64,000 nt of DNA, from assembly GCF_030409555.1 (NCBI RefSeq), contig NZ_JAUFPU010000002.1:124001-188000 (forward strand), in the 5' to 3' direction. Shown here piece after piece: positions 54,207 to 63,569 of the stretch. Source of the stretch: Chitinimonas viridis. Lineage in GTDB: Bacteria > Pseudomonadota > Gammaproteobacteria > Burkholderiales > Chitinimonadaceae. The notes under the pieces are model-generated. The model was not told the DNA's origin, searched no databases, and saw only the letters and a program-made list of their open reading frames with translations. How positions within the stretch are numbered: position 1 is the first letter of the stretch; each line of letters begins with the position of its first letter. The position numbers and the translations under genes are program-made.

Positions 54207-55766
54207 CTATGCACACCGGGTAGGCAGCCGCGACAGCGCCTCGCAAAAGTAGGCACGGTCACTCGCGGGCAGGCCGTCCAGCTCCCGCTGCAATTGCTGC
54301 ACCGAAGCCTGTGCCGCCGCCACGGCGCCGCCATGTAGGGCATACCAGGCATGCTCCAGGCGCAAGCCACAGCGTTGCAGCAGGCTGTAGCGTGCGCGGT
54401 TTTCCTGCTGTGCCGCCAGCAGCGACTCGGCCAGCGCCAGCCAACTGACAGGCAGCAGCGCCTGCGCATCCAGCCAGGGTAGCTGGCCGGCCTGCGCCAG
54501 GATGGTTTCCGGCACCAGGGGTTGATAGCTGCGAAAAGCCGCCAGCGATGGCGACTCGGTACGGGGGCAATGGCCTCGGGCGATACGCATCAGGTAGATG
54601 GCATTCCAGGCCGACAAGGCGCCACTGCCCGCACAGCGGCATAGCCATTCGCTCAGCAGCAGCCAGCGCATGGCGGCTGGGCTGGCCGTCTGTGGTTCGC
54701 CGCAGAGACCTTCCTCGGCAAACAGCCAGATGGCCATGCCAGTATTGGCCGCCACCTGCTGCGCCGCATCGAATGAGCCAAACTCGAAGGCCGCTTCCAG
54801 GGCGCGGGCAAAATGGTCGAGTGCCTGTTGCGCCATCTGCTTGCGCAGGACTAGATCAGGCCCCTGCCCAGCCAGCGCCCTGGCTCGGGCAATCAGGGCG
54901 GCCAGGTTGTACCACTCAAAGCGGATGCGGGGGTGGTGGCGGACGACCGAGGCCCTGGGCTCTACCTGACGCATCTCGCGCAGTATGGCCTCGGCCTGCT
55001 CGGCCTCGCGCTGGCCCCAGGCCACCCAGGCCGACAGGATATGCTCCATGGCATCCAGGTAACCACTCTCCCCTGCGCCATCGTTCTTGAGCGTGCGGCG
55101 CAACTGGGCCAGCAATTGCCTGGCCGCCCCCAGGTCGTCCAGCCTACGCCAGGCACTGGCTTCGCCCAGCGCAGCCAAGGCCTGCTGCAGGCCATTGCCT
55201 GCCAGCCCCGATGCTGCCTTGAACCCTGCCAGCGCACCTCGTTCCTGCCGGCCGCCACTGGCATCCAGCACCGCCAGTAAACGGCCCTGGCGTAAATCCT
55301 GCTGCGCAGCGGCCAGGGTCAGCCAGAACTCCACCCCCTGCTCCGCCGACCTGGCGGACGGGGCAACAGGGCGCGATTGCCCCAGGAAATCGGCCACCTC
55401 GCCCGGCGTGGCCTGCCGGCCTTCCACCATCAGGCACAGCCTCTCCGCCTCGGCCTGCGGCAACCAGAAAGGCCCCTGGCTGCGGCCATCGGGATTAAGA
55501 AAACGCGGATCGCGGCTACTGTCATCACCCCAGCCTGCCCGTATGCCCCAGCGGGCAAAGTCGCGGTAGGCGCGGCTCACCAGCATGCGCAGGCTGCGCG
55601 CAGCGGGAAACTGCTGGCGTAGCTCCGCCAACCGTACCAGCCCGCCGGGTTCGCCCCCCTGCCGAGCCTGGCAGAGCCGGGCCAGCAGCCAGAGCGACTG
55701 GTGGGCTGCACGCTGCCCGCCTACAGTCTGGGGTACGGCAAGTTCTACAGTCAGGGCAATCGACAT
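54207..55766 (-). CDS. Helical-repeat protein of unknown function
   Basis: A 519-residue soluble protein I do not recognise. The N-terminal 120 residues include FPAARSLRMLVSRAYRDFARWGIRAGWG, which could be a winged-helix-like segment. The rest is alanine/leucine/glutamine-rich helix pairs resembling TPR or the BTAD region of transcriptional activators (EASAWRRLDDLGAARQLLAQLRR; HILSAWVAWGQREAEQAEAILREM). No signal peptide or membrane helix is seen. It ends 120 bp before the ParA gene on the same strand and is divergent from the class D beta-lactamase gene, so it may regulate that gene. The start is ATG 55766. Confidence 0.75.
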   Translation of the reverse strand: MSIALTVELAVPQTVGGQRAAHQSLWLLARLCQARQGGEPGGLVRLAELRQQFPAARSLRMLVSRAYRDFARWGIRAGWGDDSSRDPRFLNPDGRSQGPFWLPQAEAERLCLMVEGRQATPGEVADFLGQSRPVAPSARSAEQGVEFWLTLAAAQQDLRQGRLLAVLDASGGRQERGALAGFKAASGLAGNGLQQALAALGEASAWRRLDDLGAARQLLAQLRRTLKNDGAGESGYLDAMEHILSAWVAWGQREAEQAEAILREMRQVEPRASVVRHHPRIRFEWYNLAALIARARALAGQGPDLVLRKQMAQQALDHFARALEAAFEFGSFDAAQQVAANTGMAIWLFAEEGLCGEPQTASPAAMRWLLLSEWLCRCAGSGALSAWNAIYLMRIARGHCPRTESPSLAAFRSYQPLVPETILAQAGQLPWLDAQALLPVSWLALAESLLAAQQENRARYSLLQRCGLRLEHAWYALHGGAVAAAQASVQQLQRELDGLPASDRAYFCEALSRLPTRCA

Positions 55767-55829
55767 GGTGTTCCGGTTATCCAGCAAGGCCCGCCATTGT
55801 GCGGCCTGCCGACCAGCCGACCAAGTTTG

Positions 55830-55846
55830 CGTTACAGACGTTACAG
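55830..55846. promoter_or_regulatory. Direct repeat in the beta-lactamase/unknown gene divergent region
   Basis: CGTTACAG at 55830-55837 and again at 55839-55846, a direct repeat with a 9-bp period in the 168-bp gap. It could be a tandem operator. The binding protein is unknown. Confidence 0.4.
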
Positions 55847-55934
55847 CCGTGGCCGCGGTGACGCCCGATGCGCTCAATTTGCCCTTGGCGCTCTCTTAGC
55901 ATGGCTCTACCCATCCACCACCAAGAGGTACACC

Positions 55935-56732
55935 ATGCTTTACCCACTACGCTTACTGACCCTGATGAGCTGCTTGCTGCTGAGCCAGGCGCCGCGTGCG
56001 GCCGGTGTCGTCGAAACGGATGCCCTGCAGCGGCACTTCGACGCTGCCGGCCTCAAGGGCACTTTTGTGCTGTACGACGCCAGCGCCGACCAGATGACGG
56101 TGTACAACCCCAAACGCGCCACCACGGCCTATACGCCGGCCTCCACCTTCAAGATATTCAACAGCCTGGCTGCCTTCGACAGCGGCGCGGTGCGCGATGC
56201 CGAAGAGATCCTGCCCTATGGCGGCAAGCCCCAGTGGCTGCCGGCCTGGGAGCGTGACATGGATCTGCGCGATGCCATGCGTCTATCCAACGTGCCTATC
56301 TACCAGGAGGTCGCCCGCCGCATCGGTCAGCAGCGCCTGCAGGCCTATGTCAAAGCTGTGGGTTACGGCAACGGCGATATCGGCCCGGTGGTCGATCGAT
56401 TCTGGCTGGATGGCCCACTGGCCATCACCGCCGAGCAGCAGGCCCGCTTTACTGCCCGACTGGGGCTGGGGCAACTGCCCTTCTCAGCCAAGGCCATGAG
56501 CATGACCCGCGATATCATGCAGCTGGAGAAGACCGCCGATTACACGCTCTATGGCAAGACTGGCTGGGCGACCAACAGCAAACCGGCCATAGGCTGGTGG
56601 GTGGGCTATCTGCAGCGAGGCGACAAGGTATACGGCTATGCGCTGAATATCGACATGCCCACGCTGGAAGACGCGCCCAAGCGCATGCCGCTGGGCAAGG
56701 CCTGCCTGAAGGCACTGGGCCTGCTGCCGTAA
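55935..56732 (+). CDS. Class D (OXA-type) beta-lactamase
   Basis: A 265-residue periplasmic serine beta-lactamase. A signal peptide ends near residue 23. The acylation motif is S70-T-F-K73, the second motif is S118-N-V120, YGN is at 144-146, and K208-T-G210 completes the active site. These positions coincide with canonical class D numbering. The family hydrolyses penicillins, some members also cephalosporins or carbapenems; the spectrum cannot be read. The gene is chromosomal with no mobile-element flank, so it appears intrinsic. AAGAGGT precedes ATG 55935. It is divergent from the unknown helical-repeat gene. Confidence 0.93.
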   Translation: MLYPLRLLTLMSCLLLSQAPRAAGVVETDALQRHFDAAGLKGTFVLYDASADQMTVYNPKRATTAYTPASTFKIFNSLAAFDSGAVRDAEEILPYGGKPQWLPAWERDMDLRDAMRLSNVPIYQEVARRIGQQRLQAYVKAVGYGNGDIGPVVDRFWLDGPLAITAEQQARFTARLGLGQLPFSAKAMSMTRDIMQLEKTADYTLYGKTGWATNSKPAIGWWVGYLQRGDKVYGYALNIDMPTLEDAPKRMPLGKACLKALGLLP

Positions 56733-56831
56733 CTTCGTTTTACCACCAGCGGACAGCCGCCATCGCAGCCCTGCCGCCACCTGCGTGCCAGGCCAGTGCA
56801 CAAGCTCGGCCTGGTACGCAGCTCAGCGCCG

Positions 56832-57767
56832 CTACGGCAATTCATGGCCCAGCATCTCCCAGGACTGGTCGGCTTCCAGCTGTGCCAGCAGGAAATCCAG
56901 CAAGGCACGGACGGCGGGCGAGAGGCCGCGCTGGCTGGCGTAGACCGCCTGCAGGCTGACCACGGGGAAGCGCCAGGCCGGCAAGACCTCGACCAGCCGG
57001 CCCGCCTGCAAATCTGCCCGCACCAAGGGCTCGGGCATCATGGAGACACCCAGCCCATCTATCAAGGCACGGTGCCGCAGGCCGAAGTGCTCGCTGGCCA
57101 AGCGCGGCGGCAAGATGATCTCGGTAGGCACGCCACCCGGCCCCCGCATACGCCAATGGATGCGGCGATCCGCCTCGATGGCGCCCAGCGCCGGTAGCTG
57201 GAGCAGGTCGTCCGGCTGCCGTAGCGGTGCATAGCCGGCCAGCAGTTGTGGGCTGGCCACCAGGCAGGTGCCGTACTGCGCCAGCCGCAAGGTGGGCCAT
57301 TGCAGGTCTTCGTCGTAGCTGGGCCGCACCCGCAGTGCCACGTCCACGCCCTCTTCGATCAGGTCTACCCGCCGGCTGGTCAAGACCGTCTCCAGCGCCA
57401 CCTTGGGATAGGCGTGCAGAAACGCGGCAAACACCCGGCCCAGGCCGGAATCCACCAGCACGCTGGGGCTACTGATACGCACCAGGCCGCTGGGTTCCTG
57501 CTTGAGGCTGGCGGCCACCCTGGCTGCCGCGTCGGCCTCGCGCAGCAGGGCCTGGCTGTGCACCAGCACTTGCTGGCCCGCATCGGTCAGGGTCAGCTTG
57601 CGGGTGCTGCGCTGTATCAGCCGCACGCCCAGCCCAGCCTCCAACTCGGCCACCCGGCGCGACAAGCGCGACTTGGGTATGCCCAACAGCCGGGCCGCTG
57701 CCGAGAAACCACCCGCCTCGATCACCTGGGCAAAATAGCGATAGTCATTGAGATCTGCTGTTTGCAT
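56832..57767 (-). CDS. LysR-family transcriptional regulator
   Basis: A 311-residue LTTR. The N-terminal winged helix-turn-helix (YFAQVIEAGGFSAAARLLGIPKSRLSRRVAELEAGLGVRLIQRSTRKL, in pieces) binds DNA, and residues 90-300 form the effector-binding domain. The motif SKSRLSRRV-like (PKSRLSRRVAELE) is the recognition helix. It is divergent from the quinone oxidoreductase-like gene with 130 bp between, and probably controls it. The start is ATG 57767; an in-frame ATG at 57788 is an alternative. Confidence 0.9.
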   Translation of the reverse strand: MQTADLNDYRYFAQVIEAGGFSAAARLLGIPKSRLSRRVAELEAGLGVRLIQRSTRKLTLTDAGQQVLVHSQALLREADAAARVAASLKQEPSGLVRISSPSVLVDSGLGRVFAAFLHAYPKVALETVLTSRRVDLIEEGVDVALRVRPSYDEDLQWPTLRLAQYGTCLVASPQLLAGYAPLRQPDDLLQLPALGAIEADRRIHWRMRGPGGVPTEIILPPRLASEHFGLRHRALIDGLGVSMMPEPLVRADLQAGRLVEVLPAWRFPVVSLQAVYASQRGLSPAVRALLDFLLAQLEADQSWEMLGHELP

Positions 57768-57818
57768 GGCCTGGCCCACTTGCTTCATCAATAGAACAAT
57801 ACTTCCCAATATTGCCGT

Positions 57819-57831
57819 CTAGTTCGACTAG
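57819..57831. promoter_or_regulatory. Palindrome in the LysR/oxidoreductase intergenic region
   Basis: CTAGT-TCG-ACTAG is a perfect 5-bp inverted repeat, and CAATATTG lies just upstream at 57807-57814. Both are candidate LysR-protein sites for the flanking divergent genes. Confidence 0.4.
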
Positions 57832-57897
57832 TGGTGCAAATATAGGATACGCCCTATCGAGCGCAACGCTGCGCACATCCAGATAAGGACGCGAAAC

Positions 57898-58911
57898 ATG
57901 AAAGCCATCGTGGTAACCCGTTACGGCAAGACTGAAGAGGTCGTGGAACTGCGCGACATGCCCGCACCCGTCGTGGGCCCACGCGACGTGCTGATCGAAG
58001 TGCACGCAGCCAGCGTCAACCCCATCGATTTCAAGATGCAGCAGGGCGAGCTGAAGGCGGTACGCAAGCTGCAATTCCCCTACATCATGGGCTTTGATGT
58101 ATCGGGCGTGGTCAAGGCCGTTGGTAGCGAGGTCTATGGCTTCCAGCCTGGTGAAGCGGTGTATTCGCGGGTGGATGGCGAACGCTTTGGCACCTTTGCC
58201 GAGCTGGTGGCGGTGGATGAGCAGTTCGTGGCCCACAAGCCTGCACGCCTCAGCCACGCCGAGGCCGCCTCACTGCCCCTGGTGGCCCTGACCAGTTGGC
58301 AAGCCTTCGGCCGCGCCAGCCTGAAGGCCGGCCAGCGGGTGTTGGTGCATGCGGGTGCTGGCGGCATAGGCACCATCGCTATCCAGATCGCCCGTGCCCT
58401 GGGGGCCAAGGTAGCCACCACCACCAGCGCCAGGAATGTCGAACTGGTCCGCTCGCTGGGCGCCGACACCGTGGTGGATTACCAGCAACAGCAGTTCGAT
58501 ACCGTACTCAGCAACTACGACATGGTGCTGGAGACCCTGGGGGGCGACAACCAGCGCCGCTCCTTCTCGGTACTCAAGCCCGGCGGCATGCTGGTCAGCA
58601 TTCTGGGGGTGCCCACGGCAGCCTGGGCACGCAAGCAGAAGCTGCCATTCTTCATGCCTTGGCTGTTTGGCTGGCTCAATCGCGGCAACGACAAGCTGGC
58701 GCGTCAGCACAAGGTGCAGTGGGACATGCTGCTGATGCAGCCTGACGGCCAGCAGCTGCGCGGCATCAGCGATCTGGTGGAAGCCGGCCTGGTGGCACCC
58801 GTCATAGATCGTGTCTTCCCCCTGGCCCAGGCCAAGCAGGCCCTGCTGCACAGCCAGAGCGGCCGTGCACGCGGCAAGATCGTGATCGAGGTCAAACCGG
58901 CTGCGGCATAA
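57898..58911 (+). CDS. Medium-chain dehydrogenase/reductase, quinone oxidoreductase-like
   Basis: A 337-residue zinc-free MDR enzyme. The N-terminal GroES-like domain has VEVHAASVNPIDFKMQQGEL-type sequence (HAASVNPIDFK) and GFDVSGVVKAVGSEV. The NADPH motif is HAGAGGIGTIAIQIARALGAKVATTTS in two parts. No structural-zinc cysteines are present, as expected of quinone oxidoreductases. It should reduce a quinone or an unsaturated carbonyl with NADPH. It is divergent from a LysR gene, which likely regulates it. Confidence 0.9.
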   Translation: MKAIVVTRYGKTEEVVELRDMPAPVVGPRDVLIEVHAASVNPIDFKMQQGELKAVRKLQFPYIMGFDVSGVVKAVGSEVYGFQPGEAVYSRVDGERFGTFAELVAVDEQFVAHKPARLSHAEAASLPLVALTSWQAFGRASLKAGQRVLVHAGAGGIGTIAIQIARALGAKVATTTSARNVELVRSLGADTVVDYQQQQFDTVLSNYDMVLETLGGDNQRRSFSVLKPGGMLVSILGVPTAAWARKQKLPFFMPWLFGWLNRGNDKLARQHKVQWDMLLMQPDGQQLRGISDLVEAGLVAPVIDRVFPLAQAKQALLHSQSGRARGKIVIEVKPAAA

Positions 58912-59262
58912 GCCCTGTACCTTTGTTGTCAGGGGGAGGAAAAGCGCGGCAAGCGCCCGTCCAAGGCAGTAGCACTGGGCCAGGTGGGCGGCTTCAAGCG
59001 TCTGTGTGCAGTCCATACCATGAGAAGTACATGTAGCAGTAGAGAGAGAAGCTGGTCTTAGAGAGTGGGGTGAGTGGCAAGGTTATCGGCGCTACTCACA
59101 CCCCACCATACCCAAGCAGTAACCCGATAGGCGTGCCGGGTGGGTGCCCCTCGCCCATGCCATGCCGCGCACCCCGCAACAGGGTGCTTGAAACCACAGC
59201 CGCCGCCCCCATCTGCTGACTCATCAGTCCCAAAACCCTGTTATCAACAAGGTGAATTTCTT
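58912..59262. other. Intergenic region upstream of htpG
   Basis: These 351 bp hold no gene. At 59065-59106 is an imperfect inverted repeat (GTGGGGTGAGT / ACTCACACCCCAC type) that could form a stable hairpin ending the oxidoreductase transcript, though no T run follows. The sigma-32-type promoter of htpG occupies 59187-59214. Confidence 0.55.
59187..59214 (+). promoter_or_regulatory. Heat-shock (sigma-32) promoter of htpG
   Basis: CTTGAAA (59187-59193), a 13-bp spacer and CCCCATCT (59207-59214). Both hexamers match the RpoH consensus (CTTGAAA, CCCCATNT). It is 48 bp before the htpG ATG. Confidence 0.85.
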
Positions 59263-61152
59263 ATGAGCAAGCAAACCCTCGGTTTCCAGGCAGAAACCAA
59301 GCAACTCCTGCAATTGATGATCCACTCCTTGTACTCCAACAAGGAAATCTTCCTGCGCGAACTGGTTTCCAACGCCAGCGACGCCTGCGACAAGCTCAAG
59401 TTTGAAGCGCTCAACAACGACGCGCTGTATGAGAACGACGGCAGCCTGCACATCGATGTGGCATTCGACCGCGATGCCCGCACCATCACCCTCAGCGACA
59501 ACGGCATAGGTATGACTCGCGAGGAGGTGGTGAACAATATCGGTACCATCGCCCGTTCCGGCACCAAGGCCTTTTTCGAGCAACTGAGCGGCGATGCCAA
59601 GAAGGACGCCAACCTGATCGGCCAGTTCGGCGTGGGTTTCTACTCGGCCTTTATCGTGGCCGACCGCGTCAGCCTGACCACCCGCCGGGCCGGCGAGACC
59701 GCCGCCACCCGCTGGGAAAGCGAAGGCGCCGGCGAATACACCCTGGAAGACGTGGAAAAAGCCGGCCGTGGCACCGAAATCGTGCTGCACCTGAAGGACG
59801 GCGAAGACGAATTCCTGGATGACTGGCGCCTCAAATCCATCATCAAGCGCTATTCCGACCATATCACCCTGCCCATACGCATGAAGAAGGGCAACAGCTA
59901 CGGCGAGAACGGCGAAGTCATCGTCTCGGACGAGCTGGAAACCATCAACAAGGCCTCGGCCCTGTGGGCACGCAGCAAGAACGACATCAGCGAGGAGGAA
60001 TACAAGGCCTTCTACAAGCATGTCTCGCACGATTGGGAAGAACCGCTGGCCTGGAGCCACGCCAAGGTGGAAGGCCGGCAGGAATACACCGAGCTGCTCT
60101 ACCTGCCCAAGCGAGCCCCGTTCGACCTGTATGACCGCGAGCGCCGCCATGGCGTGAAGCTGTTCGTGCGCCGCGTATTCATCATGGAAGACGCCGAGAA
60201 GCTGCTGCCGCAGTACCTGCGCTTTGTGCGTGGCGTAATCGACTCCAATGACCTGCCCCTCAACGTCAGCCGCGAAATCCTGCAGCACAGCAAGGATATC
60301 GACACCATCAAGGCAGGCTGCGTCAAGAAGGTACTGGGCCTGATGGAGGACATCGCCGAGAACCGCGCCGACGACTATGCCGCCTTCTGGAAAGAATTCG
60401 GCCGCGTACTGAAGGAAGGCGTGGGCGAGGACATGGGCAACCGCGAGCGGATTGCCAGCCTGTGCCGCTTTGCCACCACGGCCAGCGACAGCGAAGAGCA
60501 GTCTGTATCGCTGAAGGATTACCTGGCCCGGATGAAGGAAGGCCAGGACAAGATCTATTACGTTACTGCCGACTCCTTTGCCGCTGCCAAGAACAGCCCG
60601 CACCTGGAAATCTTCCGTAAGAAGGGTATCGAGGTCCTGCTGTTGTCCGACCGCGTGGACGAATGGTTTGTCTCCTCGCTGACCGAATTCGACGGTAAGT
60701 CGCTGGCCTCGGTGGCCAAGGGCGGGCTGGATCTGGGCGCGCTGGAAGACGAAGCCGAGAAGCAGGCTCAGGAGACCAAGGCCGCCGACTTCAAGGAACT
60801 GACCGACAAGGTCAAGGAAGTGCTGGGCGACAGCGTGCAGGAAGTGCGGGTAACCCACCGCCTGACCGACAGCCCGGCTTGCCTGGTGGCAGAAGAGCAT
60901 GGCATGAGCGGCAATATGGAGCGCCTGCTCAAGTCAGCCGGCCAGAACATCGGCGGCAGCAAGCCCATTCTGGAAATCAACCCCGACCATGTGCTGGTGG
61001 CCAAGCTCAAGAGCGAGCTGGGTGGCGAGCGCTTTGGCGATTGGTCCCATATCCTGTTCGACCAGGCCCTGCTGGCCGAAGGCGGCCAGTTGGAAGACCC
61101 TGCAGGCTTCGTCAAGCGCCTGAACGGCCTGATGTTGGCCATGTCGGCCTGA
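59263..61152 (+). CDS. htpG: Molecular chaperone HtpG (Hsp90)
   Basis: A 629-residue Hsp90. The GHKL ATP-binding domain has [11 protein letters not shown] near residues 38-48, [25 protein letters not shown] and [17 protein letters not shown]. The middle domain with catalytic-loop arginine ([11 protein letters not shown]) and the C-terminal dimerisation region follow. The C-terminus lacks the eukaryotic MEEVD. It is a cytosolic ATP-dependent chaperone. ATG 59263 gives the normal start [15 protein letters not shown]; it is preceded by a consensus sigma-32 promoter and followed by a terminator, so it is monocistronic and heat-induced. Confidence 0.97.
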   Translation: MSKQTLGFQAETKQLLQLMIHSLYSNKEIFLRELVSNASDACDKLKFEALNNDALYENDGSLHIDVAFDRDARTITLSDNGIGMTREEVVNNIGTIARSGTKAFFEQLSGDAKKDANLIGQFGVGFYSAFIVADRVSLTTRRAGETAATRWESEGAGEYTLEDVEKAGRGTEIVLHLKDGEDEFLDDWRLKSIIKRYSDHITLPIRMKKGNSYGENGEVIVSDELETINKASALWARSKNDISEEEYKAFYKHVSHDWEEPLAWSHAKVEGRQEYTELLYLPKRAPFDLYDRERRHGVKLFVRRVFIMEDAEKLLPQYLRFVRGVIDSNDLPLNVSREILQHSKDIDTIKAGCVKKVLGLMEDIAENRADDYAAFWKEFGRVLKEGVGEDMGNRERIASLCRFATTASDSEEQSVSLKDYLARMKEGQDKIYYVTADSFAAAKNSPHLEIFRKKGIEVLLLSDRVDEWFVSSLTEFDGKSLASVAKGGLDLGALEDEAEKQAQETKAADFKELTDKVKEVLGDSVQEVRVTHRLTDSPACLVAEEHGMSGNMERLLKSAGQNIGGSKPILEINPDHVLVAKLKSELGGERFGDWSHILFDQALLAEGGQLEDPAGFVKRLNGLMLAMSA

Positions 61153-61171
61153 TCCATTCCCGCTCCAGATA

Positions 61172-61201
61172 AAGCGCCCGCCCACGCGGGCGCTTTTTTT
61201 T
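61172..61201 (+). terminator. Rho-independent terminator of htpG
   Basis: A perfect 10-bp stem AAGCGCCCGC / GCGGGCGCTT, a 4-nt loop and a run of eight Ts. Confidence 0.95.
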
Positions 61202-61215
61202 GCGCCGCTTACGGC

Positions 61216-61569
61216 CTACTTGCCCTTGCTGGCCAGCTCTATCCGCGCCGCGTATTCCTTGTAGGCCGCCGTCGCCGCATTACCAGCATCTATGGCCGCA
61301 TTGGCCCTCTCCAGCTCCAGCTTTCGCTGCGCCTCAGCCGCCGCCACGATGGCATTCTGGCTCTGGATAAACGCATTCACACAGTCACCATAAGCCTGAT
61401 AGAGCTTGTTGAAGGCCTCGATCTTGGCCGGCCTGGCCTTGGCGCCGGGGAACTCCGGCTGCACGCAGTCGAGCTTGGCCGATGCTGCCGGCGTGGCAGC
61501 ACTGCTGGTGGGTTCGGCGGCAAAGGCACTGCTGCACAGCAGGCCGGCAATCAGGATGGCATAGCGCAT
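61216..61569 (-). CDS. Small periplasmic protein of unknown function
   Basis: A 117-residue exported protein. The signal peptide MRYAILIAGLLCSSAFA is cleaved near residue 18. The mature part has two cysteines (LDCVQPEFPG and YGDCVNAFI), then a long amphipathic helix rich in Ala, Glu and Lys (AAAEAQRKLELERANAAIDAG). It may be helical or coiled-coil. I know no family. It converges on htpG and shares its terminator region. The start is ATG 61569. Confidence 0.65.
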   Translation of the reverse strand: MRYAILIAGLLCSSAFAAEPTSSAATPAASAKLDCVQPEFPGAKARPAKIEAFNKLYQAYGDCVNAFIQSQNAIVAAAEAQRKLELERANAAIDAGNAATAAYKEYAARIELASKGK

Positions 61570-61946
61570 AGTGAGTATCCGTAGTGGCGGGACAGAAAGA
61601 ACCAATAAGATACCACTTCAAATCCACATCAAGCACTAGTGATCGGGGTGAAATGGTTTGTGATGTTGTTTATGTGCCAAAAGGGCGGCTTATCGCGGGC
61701 TACATCGCCAGGGGTGTCTGTGTGCTGACTGACATAGCAAAACTCCTTGCCGGCGGGTGTGGAATTCCATGGCGACTACTGGTCAACATGGCCACCCGTG
61801 CTGCTAACTCGCACCCAGCTCGCGGTTCACTTATGCGTAGTCTACTATTCAGTTTGATCGATGATAATTAAATGTCTAATCAGAGTGGATGCGCTTAGTC
61901 TCTACTGGGACAACCAGCTTGCCTTCAACGATAGGAATAGAAACAA
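61570..61946. other. AT-richer gap, no supported gene
   Basis: These 377 bp mark the left boundary of an islet of lower GC. An open frame near 61650-61871 translates to a cysteine-containing sequence, but it has no good ribosome-binding site, no family resemblance and ends in the AT-rich part, so I do not call it. The right end contains AGGAATAG before the next ATG. Confidence 0.5.
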
Positions 61947-62858
61947 ATGACAGCGCCTCCCCACCCACCATTTTCATCCAGGACTACAGGACCACACAGC
62001 CAAATTGATAACAAATTTCCTAATTCGGCACGCATTGGCCTAATTCACCTTTTAATTTATCTTGTGGATTCTGGATACATTCCCAACTGGGTTGTGATTG
62101 CGCGCGAAATACACCGCATCAGTAGGCTGCCACCTGTTGAATATAATTTGAATTCGGCGACCAGCCTCAAAGCAGCACAAAACGATGCCATAAAAGCTCT
62201 TGATAATCTTTCATGGGAAAAATGCTATGATTTCTGCGAACGCCTGTATACACACTTACCCAGTGAAGTTGCATATCACGACAACAATGATAACCACATA
62301 ATTCACACTTCACGTGGCGAAATTCAAGCATACATAGCCGAAGAAATTCAGCGCTTATTCCTTGAAGAACGCTTGGCATATGAGTTTAACGAAGGCACAG
62401 TCCGGCGTCGCGGAAGAAAGCACACCACAGATCTTGTAACAAGGACATAAGTAGTTTTAGGCGAACCTGAGCTACTAAGGGCACGAAGACACTATGAAAA
62501 AGCGTTACAATTCTTTAGAGATCCGACCAACCCAGATTATGAGAATTCCGTCAAAGAAGCAGTATGTGCAGTTGAAGCAGCTGGAAAAGCGCTCTTTCCC
62601 ACATCTAAAGCATCAACACTTGGCGACCTAACAAAGTGGCTACGAAACCCCAACAATGGAGCTGTACCCAAAGCCATATGTCAAACCTTTGAAGGCATTT
62701 ACGCCTTTAGAAGTGGTGGCGAAGGAGTTGGTCACGGCGGCACCCAAGGAGGAAAAGTTACACTCGAGGTTACCGAGTATGTATTAGCATTAAGCGCATC
62801 ACAAATTATTTACTTAGTTGACATTGCAAACTCCAGGGATATAGATATTCCATTTTGA
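61947..62858 (+). pseudogene. Abortive-infection-like gene interrupted by one in-frame TAA
   Basis: One continuous frame runs from ATG 61947 to TGA 62856-62858, broken only by TAA at 62448-62450. The first part (167 residues) includes ARIGLIHLLIYLVDSGYIPNW and ends RRRGRKHTTDLVTRT. The frame resumes at once with VVLGEPELLRARRHYEKALQFF and NPDYENSVKEAVCAVEAAGKALF, then GVGHGGTQGG and YVLALSASQIIYLVDIA. The C-terminal part resembles the HEPN-like/Abi C-terminal domain seen in phage-defence proteins (inference). The intact protein would be 303 residues. GC is well below the neighbours, as in horizontally acquired defence genes. It is either a recent pseudogene or uses readthrough. Confidence 0.75.
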
Positions 62859-62990
62859 CCAAAATCATCCCTACGATTTGATCTTTCAGTCAATATTAAC
62901 ACCAAAAACCTCACAGCTCCCCTCGCGCATTTTTTCCATACACACCCACAACCACGCACTAAGCTGTAATCACACCCAAGACAGGAACCC

Positions 62991-63569
62991 ATGATGAGCG
63001 ATACCGCCAAGGCCCTGGCCACGCAGTTGGCCAATATCGAGCAACGCAGCGGCAAGCGTCTGGATGAGCTGGTGGCGCTGGTGCGGCAGAGCAGCCTGAA
63101 AAAGCATGGCGAGCTGCGCGATATGCTGCAGCGTGAGCTGGGCCTGGGGTATGGCGATGCCAATACCCTGGTGCACCATGCGCTGCAGTCTGATGGCGGG
63201 AGCGCTGCGGCGGCCCAGGGCTTGTCGGGGGATGAAGTGCTCGATGGCCTCTACAGCGGTCCGAAAGCCGCGCTACGGCCCATACACGACAAGCTCATGG
63301 CGGCCTTGGCCAGTTTTGGCGAGTTTGAGACTGCGCCCAAGAAGACCTGTGTCAGCCTGCGGCGCAAGAAACAGTTTGCCATGGTGGGGCCGGCGACCAA
63401 GACCTGTGTCGAGGTCGGCATCAACCACAAGAGCCTGAGCCCGACCGAGCGCCTGCAGGCGCTGCCGGCGGGTGGCATGTGCCAGTACAAGGTCAGGCTG
63501 AGCCAGCCGGAGGAAGTGGATGAGGCGCTGCTGGGTTGGTTGCGGCAGGCCTACGACAGTGCGAGCTGA
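62991..63569 (+). CDS. DUF4287/DUF5655 domain protein
   Basis: A 192-residue cytosolic protein. Residues 1-70 form the helical DUF4287 part (SGKRLDELVALVRQSSLKKHGELRDML), and residues 85-190 form DUF5655 (YSGPKAALRPIHDKLMAALASFG; LRRKKQFAMVGPATKTCVEVGI). These two often occur together, sometimes near nucleic-acid or stress genes; no activity is established. Normal GC contrasts with the AT-rich gene just upstream, so the islet ends about 62.9 kb. The start is ATG 62991 (a second ATG follows at 62994). Confidence 0.85.
   Translation: MMSDTAKALATQLANIEQRSGKRLDELVALVRQSSLKKHGELRDMLQRELGLGYGDANTLVHHALQSDGGSAAAAQGLSGDEVLDGLYSGPKAALRPIHDKLMAALASFGEFETAPKKTCVSLRRKKQFAMVGPATKTCVEVGINHKSLSPTERLQALPAGGMCQYKVRLSQPEEVDEALLGWLRQAYDSAS

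Noticed and set aside
58995-59110. GA-rich and palindromic stretch before htpG considered as a small RNA or thermosensor
   Set aside because: It lies upstream of the sigma-32 promoter, so it is not in the htpG leader, and no promoter of its own is visible.
61650-61871. Open frame starting MVCDVVYVPKG in the AT-richer gap
   Set aside because: No good ribosome-binding site and no recognisable product; it looks like chance in the islet boundary.
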